DNA from: Chromera velia
Lineage: Eukaryota; Sar; Chromeraceae
Assembly: GCA_018398765.1 (NCBI GenBank)
Contig: JAHBMJ010001382.1
Coordinates: forward strand, 15,001 to 31,546
DNA length: 16,546 nt
Direction: 5' to 3'
The notes beneath the pieces are model-generated. The model did not search any database and was not told the DNA's origin. It saw nothing but the letters and a program-made list of their open reading frames with translations. The translations under genes and the position numbers were made by a program. Every line of letters starts with the position of its first letter. Positions within the stretch are counted from its first letter, which is position 1. This document shows, piece after piece, positions 1 through 8,279 of the stretch.

Positions 1-170
1 ATAGAAACAAACCAGTGGATGTGATGAGAAGAGAGACGGAAAGCAGAAAGAGAAATGCGTCGGAAAGAGCAAACAGAGAATTCGATTCGCCTCGAACAGA
101 AAGTGGTTCCAGTCGTAAGGTGCAATTTATCCTTGTGCCTGTTGTCCTTTTTATTTTCGTCATCTTTTGT

Positions 171-218
171 CTTTCCTCTCCTCTCCTCTCCTCTCCTCTC
201 TTCTCTTCTCTTCTCTTC
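171..218. repeat. CTCTC/TTCTC pentanucleotide microsatellite
   Basis: About five tandem CTCTC-type units pass into about four TTCTC units. A 32-bp imperfect direct repeat follows directly (214-245 and 252-283, both reading through a CTGTACTT core). Confidence 0.85.
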
Positions 219-784
219 CCTGTTCTGTACTTGTTCATGCGTGGTCTCTTCTCTTCCTTGCTCTGTACTTATTCATGCATGGTTTTCCTCCCCTCTGGCA
301 GTGACAGTTTTGGATCTCGCCCCCGTGTCGCGTGTGTGTTCGTGTGCGTGCTTTTATTTTGATTGCAGACTTAACAACAAACAGAAGAAAGTCAGGCAGG
401 CAGGCAGTTTTTTATAGGAACTGAAAGAAAGGTTACATGTCATTTAAATTTCAGCCCACACATGCAGAACCCATGCCTTTCTCATAGACGGGTCAACACA
501 CGCGGAGAAACAGTCAGAAAGTGAAGGAGAGAGACTGTGACGGGTCTCTGTTGAGAGGGTGCGTTTGCAAAAGGAGGAAAAGAGAGAAGCACGGGAGGAA
601 GTGCCCTCCAAACTTCCTTTGCGAACGCTCTGGTTGTGCTTTCTTGATGCCGGCCTTTTATATTCGAGCAGTGACTGTGCGATCGAGTCTTCTGGCCTTC
701 CTTGATTGCATGAGGCACGCAAAAATGAGTTCCGAAATATCCTCTTTCTTTGAGTGTGTTCATTTGCGTGCGTATGCAAGTGTG

Positions 785-802
785 GTGTGTGTGTGTGTGT
801 GT

Positions 803-836
<34 letters not shown>
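785..836. repeat. (GT)n microsatellite
   Basis: About 26 GT units with a single TA interruption. Open frames that cross it (Val-Cys repeats on +, Thr-His repeats on -) are by-products of the dinucleotide repeat. Confidence 0.9.
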
Positions 837-1031
837 TGGCGGTACTCCATTGGATGCATGAAAGAATCAAAAACGAATTCAGTGACAATGCATGATGCAC
901 TCAGCCGCAGCAAAACAGATTTCTTTCCTCGACCGCCTCCGATTCCTTGCTTCTCCCTCCTTTTGTCTACACATCCGTCTTTTTCATTTTCTGTCTATGT
1001 TCCTCCCTCCCTTCCTCTCTCTCTCTGTGTC

Positions 1032-1048
1032 TGTGTATGTGTGTGTGC

Positions 1049-1093
<45 letters not shown>
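1032..1093. repeat. Compound (GT)n-(GC)n-(GT)n tract, Z-DNA-prone
   Basis: An alternating purine/pyrimidine run of about 62 bp. Its (GC)8-like core (about 1046-1062) is flanked by GT repeats, and a short CT run lies just upstream. Alternating GC/GT is the classical Z-DNA-forming sequence class. Confidence 0.85.
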
Positions 1094-1094
<1 letters not shown>

Positions 1095-1910
1095 TCGTTC
1101 GCGCGTGCATGATTCCGCTTCGGTCGATCTTTCCGGCATTGGACCCATCCTCAGTCGCGGCTCTTTGAAAGAGATCTTCCCGTCTCTTCTCTTGTGCGCT
1201 CGCCTGAGCGTCCTCCCCCCCACGCTTCTTCCTCTTTCCCTGGCTCTCTCTCTGGCTAGCTGACCGATCTGGGAGTAGAGGATCATTCATATGTAGACGA
1301 AGACATGCAGAATGAATATGATGCAGTCAGGCATTCACCCGTTGGATGGATGAGTCTCAGCCACTCTCACGGAGAGAAGAACATGCATTCTTCGCTTTTC
1401 TTTCTTTTGCCGGGACGGAGCAAGACGGGGAGCCATCATTTGGGAGACCGACCACACTTGGACACAGATTAGTAGCTGCTGCAGAAAGGTACAACGAAAG
1501 AGACAGCAAGTTGAGAGGCGTTTCTCGCTCGTTCGTTATTTTGTTGCCTCCCTCTCTTTCGCGTCCACGTACTGGGAGGTGCATGCCGCATGCCCCCTGT
1601 GACGACCCGAGGAGACCCTACAGGATCGATCGAGCATACGATTTTTGATCGAATCTGAAAATAAAAATACTCATTCACAAGACCGAAGGAGTCGGGTCGA
1701 GGGGGGGCGGCATATGAGCAAAGCAAAGATGCCAGGAGCGGATTCAAAAACACACGTATACGGATTGAGTCGTCCTCTCCTTGTGGTTGAAATCGAAAAT
1801 TCTTTGTCCCTTTCCTCCCTGAATCAATGCTGCTTCGTATCTTGCATCGAAAAAAGGTATCTTTTATGATTCGCAATGATTTCCCGCCTTTTGATCAAAA
1901 AAATCCTCCG

Positions 1911-1934
1911 TTAGTTAGTTAGTTAGTTAGTTAG
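1911..1934. repeat. (TTAG)6 microsatellite
   Basis: Six perfect TTAG units in an otherwise non-repetitive stretch. Confidence 0.9.
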
Positions 1935-2186
1935 AGCCGTATGACTGGGGGGCATGACGGAAGAAGGCGCGCGAAATGGAGAGACCTAGGAGAGACGGGG
2001 CTATACCTAGGGCTACACAACCCATAGTAACTGATATAAAATGCATTGTTAGCTAGACTGTTTGATTCAATAATCGTCCAATCGATTGTATACTAGCAGA
2101 TTGTATATCTAGCTGTGTGTGCGCGCATCCACTACTAGTTATACTGATAAGTTCTATTATCCTCCATAAAAAGTTGCTAGTGGAAG

Positions 2187-2203
2187 TATTGATTGATTGA
2201 TTG
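2187..2203. repeat. (ATTG)n short microsatellite
   Basis: About four units of ATTG/GATT. The same motif recurs at 6879-6902. Confidence 0.7.
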
Positions 2204-2591
2204 TATGACGTGAGTGTGGGTCGAGGGGCGAGCGGATGCGAGCGCCTCGACCGGCCGCCGCAATTGGTGTTGCCGCCGCGATGATAAGAGAGTCAGTGCG
2301 CGTGCGTGCGTTGCGGGACTGAAGTTAAAAGTGGGCGCGCACGTCGTTGCATGCATTTTAGCTACATGAATCACCAGTCGCGTTTCTGTTGCGTGTGAGC
2401 ATGAGATCAGACTGATAGCAAGCCAAACGCTGGAAATGCAAACAGCGACGGTCCTTTTGACTGACAGACCTTTATACTGCTTAGACCACATACACATTAC
2501 AGGAAGTGTTAGCTAGTTATTTACGATTTTATCGGATTTTTACTACTAATTTACTAGCAGTTAGACTAGTAGTTTAGGAATTTGATTATTA

Positions 2592-2596
2592 AATTA
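2592..2596. repeat. Putative 5-bp target-site duplication, left copy
   Basis: AATTA directly before the left LTR. The partner after the right LTR (6705-6709) is AATTG, one transition apart. A 4-of-5 match alone is weak, but its position exactly at the LTR edges gives it weight. Confidence 0.55.
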
Positions 2597-3103
2597 TGTT
2601 ATGGATCGTCCCGCGTGCAGAGAGAGAGAAATATAGGAAGTCTTTAAGAGTATATCACAGTTATAAACAGAAGGAAACACGCGAGCAGAGCGAGCGTGTG
2701 TTGCAGCGCGATGTGTGCATTTGGTGCGCCAGAGAAGCCAAGTTAGGCAGGACTCATCTTCTGCGTGCACGCCGAGCGAACTGGCTGAATTAATACAGAA
2801 CTAGAAAGATGTCCCCAACCGGACCTCCGTTGCGCATGCATATTGCAATACAGAGAGACGCATTGAATGCAAAGCTTGCATGCATTACAATACAGATCAA
2901 TACACAAGAGGCTGGCTTGATTGAGCTTGCTACTGAAAGACTCTGATCTGGAGGTCCGACTGGTAGGTACGTCTTGGGACAGGCTCTCATCCTGTACGTA
3001 GAGCAGACTACACAGACGCAGACACTAAAGTTTGAGATCTGTCCAAGAAGATCCAGGAAGTCTATATACGCTAGCCGGTTTGGAGGAAGGACAGATCTGA
3101 ACA
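2597..3103 (+). repeat. 5' LTR (left copy), 507 bp
   Basis: Begins TGTTATGG and ends CTGAACA, giving a 4-bp terminal inverted repeat (TGTT/AACA). It is about 97% identical to 6198-6704 at a constant offset of 3601. It contains a TATATA at 3063-3068, near its 3' end, and two GCATGC palindromes (2834, 2878). Open frames inside it (65 aa on +, about 100 aa on -) change amino acids at most mismatches between copies, so I do not call them genes. Confidence 0.85.
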
Positions 3104-3104
3104 C

Positions 3105-3116
3105 TGATACCAGAGC
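3105..3116 (+). other. Candidate primer-binding site
   Basis: The 12 bases starting one base after the 5' LTR match 10 of 12 positions of TGGTATCAGAGC, the complement of an initiator-Met tRNA 3' end used by many plant and fungal LTR elements. Both mismatches are transitions. The host tRNA is not in the window, so this is tentative. Confidence 0.3.
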
Positions 3117-3147
3117 TTGGCTGGTGGGGGAGGCCCACCAGGCCAAG
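3116..3147 (+). other. Strong hairpin in the element leader
   Basis: Arm CTTGGC-TGGTGGG (3116-3128), loop GGAGG (3129-3133), arm CCCACCA (3134-3140), bulged G (3141), then GCCAAG (3142-3147). This makes 13 base pairs with a single bulge, starting 13 nt after the 5' LTR. The position is where retroelement RNAs carry leader structures for packaging or dimer formation. The function is inferred from position only. Confidence 0.6.
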
Positions 3148-3266
3148 AGCCACGTGTTATCCCTCTGTGTCTGCCTCTCTGTGATGAAGGAAAGCTCTCG
3201 GTGTGTCTTTACACTCGTTTGAAAGAATCGTATCGAAACGTCTCTATCCGTCTGTATGTCACTCTG

Positions 3267-5650
3267 TCAAGGTGAGGGAGAGAAGAGATCTAACGGAGAA
3301 AGCTGATGACCCGAAGAGATGTGAAGCTGAATTGAGGAATGCTGACCCGGGGAAGGAGCCAAAGCAGCAGAGAACAGAGTGAGCCACATCCGTCCCTGCG
3401 TAGACGGCGTTGAAACGCGTCGGTGAATATCATGGAAACTGGCTGCCTTGGGAGTGGAAACGTTAGTGCACGGAGAGACCAACTTTGCAAAGAACGCTGG
3501 TGGTCCGCTTTCTTTCTCCCCGCATTGGCATCACAACCAAGAAAAGAGAGTTCAAGGAACTGCCAGTGGGAAAGTTTCATCGTGAAAGTGATTAACAGAA
3601 AAGAAAGGGGGAAGGGTCGCGAGAGACTTCGGTCTCTGAAACGGGGGACAATTTCGCTTCGGCGACACGACGCCTCAGGGAAGAGAAGGAAAGGTGATGG
3701 AGAAGGTGGTCGAAGAAAAAGAAAGAAAGAAAGAAATCAGAAAGGTGCTTCAACGTGACGTATGGAAAGGAGAGAGAGTCACGGGTAGGTCGAAAAGAAA
3801 TTGTAGAGAACCAGTCAGATGCTTACAGTGCCTCCAGCAGGAATGGGGAAATCTTGTTGGAGTGAGGGTGACTTCAAAGAAAGGAAGCCTCTCTATCCGC
3901 TAGTCGCTGAATGGCCCCAAGCGTTTCGAAAACCCGAAGGTTCGTGATGATCGACACAAGAGAACAAGAGACACGAGATTTCAAAGAAAGGAAGAAGAAG
4001 AGAAAGGAAACCTGGAAGGTGTCTAAGAAGCCAATATCCGGAAGGCCGGAGCGACAAGCCAGCAGAGACCCTGGAAGAGGGGGTTCAAAGAAAGCAGTGA
4101 GAAGAGAACTGCATGCAGAGGGGAAGGGAGCGTATTGTTTGCGTATCCACCCATCTGTCCACCCGCCAGGACAGACACAGAGACAGAATGCTTGGAGGCC
4201 GAGGAACGCCGAAAAGTGAATCATGCAGACACCACATGCAAGAAAAGGAAAAGAGGAAGAGAGACGGAACAGAACCGCTTGCGTGCATCACCTCTGATTC
4301 TTTCATTCTATCCCTTGACTTATCTTCTTTGCTTGCGTGTATGCTTAATATATTGACGTCTCTCTTGTCGACGGGCAGAAGAGAGATTGCGGGATATTGC
4401 GGGGTGTTGGACAAGGCAAACGGAACTGGAGGCCAAATCCATGTTCGGTGTGTGCGTGTGAGGGCCGGTCACACACCGTGCATGTGAGGAAAGAAAGGGA
4501 AAGAACAGTAAAGAGACAGAGAGAGAAGCACCTAAAGAGAAGATTCGTTATGCAAGTGATAAGAGAAGAGAAAACCCATTGAGTCTTGTTTCTTGTTGAA
4601 TCGATATTGACCTCTTTCTTTTCATGTTCGTGTATGTTGTTAGCTTCCCCCCCTGCGGCCGCAGTCAAGGGAGAGCAGCGATTGTAAGTGCCGGAAGGCT
4701 ACAGGCGCCCAGGCCGGGCTTGCTCTGAAGAATGGATGAAAACAAAAAGAAGAGCGAGAAAAGAGAAAACTCGAAACATAGCAGAAATGGAAGCAAGAGA
4801 GGAAACGACAGAGAAGCAAAGACAAACAAACTCAACACAGACACAGATAGAAGATGGACCACCGTTGAGCAAGAAGGGAAAGAAACAGAGAGGAAGGGAG
4901 GAAAGGCAAGAGAGAGAATACAAGACAGAACAAACAAAGAAGAAATGGACTCGGAGAGAGAGAAACACCGCGAACAAAGATGAACGGAAAAGAAGGGTAC
5001 GGAACTTCAAGGAAAAGATAGAGAGAGACTGAGAGAAAAGGAAGCCAGGTGAGACAGAGAAGCGCATGCATGAAGACTTGCCCTTCGGAAAGCAACGATG
5101 CCTTGTTTTCTCCCCGCGTCGGACTTTGTATTCATAGAATGAACCCAAGACTCAGCGTCACTGCTTTTGGAAGAGAATGAACGTGCAGGGAGATCACTTT
5201 GAAAAGAGCGAATGCAGTCCAAACTTTTCCCCCATTGTCGGTATCAAAGCAAAAGAAAGAAGACAGGCCAGACAAGGGCAGAACCAGACAATGCGCAGAT
5301 TCTTGAACCAACCAAACGGAACGATGAGAGGGAGAAAGGAAAGTCTTCTGTCAGGGCATGCCAGTGGAAGCCTGAGAAGATGGCAGAGCAGGCAGGAGGT
5401 GCTTGCACTGTGAGAAGAAAAGAAGAAACGAGTTGCAGAAAGGAAGATGTACTGTTGACCGATCCAGAAGTGAGAAGACAGAAGAGAACTGAGGAGAGAA
5501 GAGAGAGGGGGAGAGAGAGAGAGAGAGAGAGCAGGCAAGTAGAAAGACTGAGAGCGATAAGCTCCGAGCGTACACGCAAAGCCGAAGGAGAAAAGGAAAG
5601 AGAATGGAAAGAAAAGGAGAAGGGAGAAAGACAAAAAGAAGAGGATTAAG
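3267..5650 (+). other. Long purine-rich (AG) internal domain of the LTR element
   Basis: About 2.4 kb in which the + strand is dominated by A and G, with many AGAGA, GAAAG and GGAA words and a (GA)n run at 5511-5531. The + strand reads as several Lys/Arg/Glu-rich open frames (for example 4688-5032, 5212-5649). Stop codons need T, so long open frames are expected by chance in such sequence. I found no zinc knuckle, protease, RT or integrase motif. It could be a non-coding filler domain, a decayed gag-like region, or CT-rich intron sequence of a minus-strand gene. The first option fits the flanking LTRs best. Confidence 0.6.
5511..5531. repeat. (GA)n microsatellite
   Basis: About ten GA units embedded in the purine-rich domain, preceded by a GAGGAGAGAAG-type stretch. 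Confidence 0.85.
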
Positions 5651-6197
5651 TTAAGCTAAAATAATGGAAAAATGAAGTGAAGAAAAAATATGGAAGGGAG
5701 AGCAACAATCAGAAGCGTGTGTGTGGAAAAGTTGTTTGTTCGATTCTTACCTCTATCCTTTCTCACCTCACGTTTTTTTGTAATTTGCGCCAATTAACCG
5801 CCCGTCTTCGTCTTTGGATTTGTGTCCATACGCATAAATGACCGTTTCTCGAATGTCAGCTTGATGGCCTTTGGTTTGGAAGCCGCATCTATGCTAAAGG
5901 GGCGGACCATCTTGCAAATCCGTGATGAATGAATGAGAGAAAGGACAAGAGTGAACTTTCTTGATGTTTCATACGTTCGATCTTCTTCTGTATTCTTTGT
6001 TTCTCTCAGCGCATCTTTGTGTCATGTGTCCGATGGAATGCAAACTGTCGAGGAGTCTTTGATTGCCGGTATAGGTGGCTGGAATCATTGAGATGAAGTA
6101 AAAATGGTGTGCATGCAGGTATAAAATGAGGAAAGCGTGAATGAAGACTTCGTTCCTGAATTCGTTCGGGACGAACGAACTTGTGGGGGTGAGTGGT
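5651..6197 (+). other. 3' part of the LTR element internal region, no gene seen
   Basis: The purine bias ends here and base composition becomes mixed. No supportable gene. A hairpin lies at 6161-6179, and a G-rich stretch, GTGGGGGTGAGTGGT (6183-6197), ends exactly at the 3' LTR in the position of a polypurine tract. The T interruptions make it an atypical PPT. Confidence 0.5.
6161..6179 (+). other. Perfect 8-bp hairpin before the 3' LTR
   Basis: TTCGTTCG (6161-6168), loop GGA, CGAACGAA (6172-6179), ending 18 bp before the 3' LTR. A factor-independent terminator is not implied; this is eukaryotic DNA. Confidence 0.55.
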
Positions 6198-6704
6198 TGT
6201 TATGGATCGTCCCGCATGCAGAGAGAGAGAAATATAGGAAGTCTTTAAGAGTACATCACAGTTATAAACAGAAGGAAACACGCAAGCAGAGCGAGCGTGT
6301 GTTGCAGTGCGATGTGTGCATTTGGTGCGCCAGAGAAGCCAAGTTAGGCAGGACTCATCTTCTGTACGCACGCCAAGCGAACTGGCTGAATTAATACAGA
6401 ACCGGAAAGATGTCCCCAACCGGATCTCCGTCGCGCATGCATATTGCAATACAGAGAGACGCATTGAATGCAAAGCTTGCATGCATTACAATACAGATCA
6501 ATACATAAGAGGCTGGCTTGATTGAGCTTGCTACTGAAAGACTCTGATCTGGAGGTCCGACTGGTAGGTACGTCTTGGGACAGGCTCTCATCCTGTACGT
6601 AGAGCAGACTACACAGATGCAGACACTAAAGTTTGAGATCTGTCCAAGAAGATCCAGGAAGTCTATATACGCTAGCTGGTTTGGAGGAAGGACAGATCTG
6701 AACA
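6198..6704 (+). repeat. 3' LTR (right copy), 507 bp
   Basis: Same ends (TGTT...AACA) and length as 2597-3103, with 15 mismatches, all transitions. Relative to the left copy, CpG has been lost or gained as TpG/CpA at most of them. AATTG follows directly. Confidence 0.85.
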
Positions 6705-6878
6705 AATTGATAATATAGCCAGTGACGATTTCATAAATTTCTACAGTTGGGTCAATCTTATGAGCAGTAATCGAACTATCATATGGAGTATGATAGAGTA
6801 TGAGACTGGAATTTTTTGAAAATTGATGAATAAAAAGAGTGTCCAAGCAGTCTTTTAGTGGACTTTTACTGACAACAT

Positions 6879-6902
6879 ATTGATTGATTGATTGATTGAT
6901 AG
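6879..6902. repeat. (ATTG)n microsatellite
   Basis: About five GATT/ATTG units, passing into GATAGATCGATC. Confidence 0.85.
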
Positions 6903-7103
6903 ATCGATCAGTTCAATGGAGTCTTCAAATTACAACTCTACAGTTTGTCAGATCGAGAATCACTGAGGAAGAAAGCCGTTAAAAGCCGTTAAAGCACTGG
7001 AGCGTGTCTGAAAGTCTAGGGAAGGATCGAGCAAAAGGTATAACTGAGCATTCTCACAAAAAAGTCAGACTGCATGCATGAGCATGATCCTTCGAATCGA
7101 TCG

Positions 7104-7134
7104 CGCGACAAAATTCGGACAAATATTTGTCGCG
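7104..7134. promoter_or_regulatory. Inverted repeat with nested 14-bp palindrome
   Basis: CGCGACAAA (7104-7112) pairs with TTTGTCGCG (7126-7134). The inner GACAAATATTTGTC (7118-7131) is itself a perfect palindrome. It lies about 390 bp upstream of the RING gene ATG. It could be a binding site for a dimeric factor, but function is unproven. Confidence 0.35.
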
Positions 7135-7523
7135 AAATGTTGCAAGAGGTCCAGCTGGCGCACGCAGATCGCGCGCACGTGCATGAAGTTATATAATTCG
7201 ATACCCGTTCCATACTTTTCCCTGCAGTAGGTCTTAATTGAATCTATATTGAATCTCCCCCCTCATCAATCTTCATATTTGCGAACATTTGTCTATTCTT
7301 GATGCCCAGCTGTATCTACAGAGGTCCAACACATTTTCAAGCCTGTTGCTTTGGAGCCTGGGTTGCAGGCCTTCCAAACGCAGAGGCTTGATTGCAACAA
7401 GCAAAACTTCGGAGCTCTCAACATGGCGTGTGTCTTTTCGATATTTCTCCGCTATTTCCTCCTATAGGCCCATATAGTACACGGGCTCATACAGAAGATT
7501 CTCGAAATCGATCCGGAAAAGCG

Positions 7524-7584
7524 ATGGCTGTTCAGGGAGGGAAGATGACTTCAATCGCTGGTGCAACACCTACAGTGAACGGTG

Positions 7585-7619
<35 letters not shown>

Positions 7620-8279
7620 TCACATGATTGTTGCGTACTTCAAACATCAATGATCCCCACTGTCCATCCTGTTGCAGCACGCATCAGCAGTCCACGCACT
7701 CACTGTGCGGATCAGTGCTCCGTCTGCATGGAGAGTTCTGTGCCGAGCAAACGCCAGAAGAGTGTTGTTCTCTCCTGCGGACACAGACTCCATCGTGACT
7801 GCGCAAAGAAATGGTTCGACCAATGTCTGGACGTTAATTCTAAGCCCGCGACGTGCCCCAAATGTCGTCGGGAGGAGAAGAACCCCAAGGTCTTGGCAGA
7901 GGTTGGCATTCCCCCGGGGAAGAAGCCAAGCTCCTGCCTGCTCATCGACGGTCTCCCATGGTTCCATTCTCATCAAGCACTTCCTCCATCCTCATGGAAA
8001 CCCAACTACCGAGCTCCTGTGACGATACAGCCACAGTTTAGAGCAGTGTTTCACAAAAGGGGTACGTTCATGTACTTCAAGCAGGAGGACATGCCGGAGG
8101 CGTGGCCCCGAAAAGACCCCTCGTCGTGGCGCTTCTTTTGGGCACGAGAAGCCTGCTACGCCAACCCTCGGGACCTGATGGACTTCGATCAGTGGGGCCG
8201 TCCAACGTTTCAGATACGGCATCGCGATGCCTTCGATGAACTTGGGAGGCCTCACCTGCCCCATTGGAAGACAGTCTGA
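7524..8279 (+). CDS. RING-H2 zinc-finger protein, putative E3 ubiquitin ligase (two exons)
   Basis: Exons 7524-7581 and 7678-8279 give 219 aa. The start is the first in-frame ATG (context GCGATGG); the frame is open upstream to 7392 but has no earlier ATG. A C3H2C3 RING-H2 domain is visible: C33-x2-C36, C53-x-H55, H58-x2-C61, C79-x2-C82, with W65 before the last pair. Known of the family: such RINGs bind two zinc ions and recruit ubiquitin-charged E2 enzymes. The C-terminal part (about 100-219) is rich in Trp and Pro and carries two FDxxGRP motifs (189-195, 205-211); I do not recognise this domain. No signal peptide or membrane segment is evident. Oddities: the intron keeps the frame if retained, and after the TGA at 8277 the same frame continues for 44 protein-like codons to TAA 8412. 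The RING assignment is firm; ligase activity and substrate are inferred. Confidence 0.8.
7582..7677 (+). other. Intron of the RING gene, 96 nt
   Basis: Donor GTGAGT at 7582 and acceptor TTGCAG ending at 7677. It carries a (TC)15 microsatellite (7587-7616) next to the donor. Its length is a multiple of three and it has no in-frame stop, so retention would add 32 residues, including a Ser-Leu run, without breaking the frame. Splicing is inferred from the consensus sites. Confidence 0.75.

Larger units (their letters stand above)
1..2596. other. Gene-poor region with microsatellites
   Basis: I see no supportable gene here. Short open frames exist on both strands, but they translate simple repeats or low-complexity sequence and lack conserved motifs. 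The stretch holds CT-rich, GT and GT/GC tracts (listed separately) and a 32-bp imperfect direct repeat (214-245 and 252-283). It also has an AGGC run near 394-407. From about 2010 to 2200 and 2500 to 2596 the DNA is AT-rich with many TAG/CTAG words. A GC-rich patch (about 2200-2470) lies between these two AT-rich parts. It could hide untranslated exons of an unseen gene, but nothing in the sequence shows this. Confidence 0.6.
2597..6704 (+). mobile_element. Non-autonomous LTR retrotransposon (LARD-like), 4108 bp
   Basis: Seen directly: two 507-bp direct repeats with no indels and 15 mismatches sit 3094 bp apart. Both begin TGTT and end AACA, and the similarity stops exactly at these TG...CA ends. 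The 5 bp before the left copy (AATTA) and after the right copy (AATTG) match at 4 of 5 bases, which fits a decayed target-site duplication. A G-rich stretch (6184-6197) abuts the right copy, as a polypurine tract would. A possible primer-binding site follows the left copy. Known of the group: LTR elements have TG...CA ends, 4-6 bp duplications, a PBS and a PPT. Inferred: the internal region lacks reverse transcriptase, integrase and protease motifs, so the element would need a helper in trans. The + orientation is inferred from the PBS and PPT candidates only. The insertion sits in AT-rich DNA on both sides. Confidence 0.82.
6705..7523. other. AT-rich then mixed intergenic region upstream of the RING gene
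   Basis: No supportable gene. Positions 6705-6980 are AT-rich, with a GATT microsatellite (6879-6902) and a GCCGTTAAA direct repeat (about 6977-6995). Farther on lie a palindromic element at 7104-7134 and a stretch that may hold the promoter or 5' UTR of the RING gene. A TATAG preceded by CCTCCTATAG-type sequence near 7467 could be a 3' splice site of a 5' UTR intron, but this is weak. Confidence 0.5.

Noticed and set aside
482-1290. Thr-His and Val-Cys repeat proteins
   Set aside because: They are translations of the GT and GC microsatellites in shifted frames.
2596-2793. 65-aa ORF repeated at 6137-6394 as a possible conserved gene
   Set aside because: Both copies lie in the LTRs; similarity extends over non-coding parts and ends at TG...CA boundaries, so it is repeat identity, not a gene family.
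4688-5032. Possible gag-like basic protein inside the LTR element
   Set aside because: It starts from GTG, has no CCHC knuckle or capsid signature, and its composition follows directly from the purine bias.
5194-5649. Long open frames on both strands in the purine-rich domain (146 aa on -, 145 aa on +)
   Set aside because: Stop codons are rare by chance in A/G-rich sequence; both translations are low in complexity and no domain was recognised.
2597-6704. Simple segmental duplication instead of LTRs
   Set aside because: The exact TGTT...AACA boundaries, 4-of-5 flanking match and G-rich stretch at the right copy fit an LTR element better than a chance duplication.
7081-7110. Possible tRNA T-loop (TTCGAATC)
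   Set aside because: No matching acceptor stem, D-arm or anticodon arm could be laid out around it.
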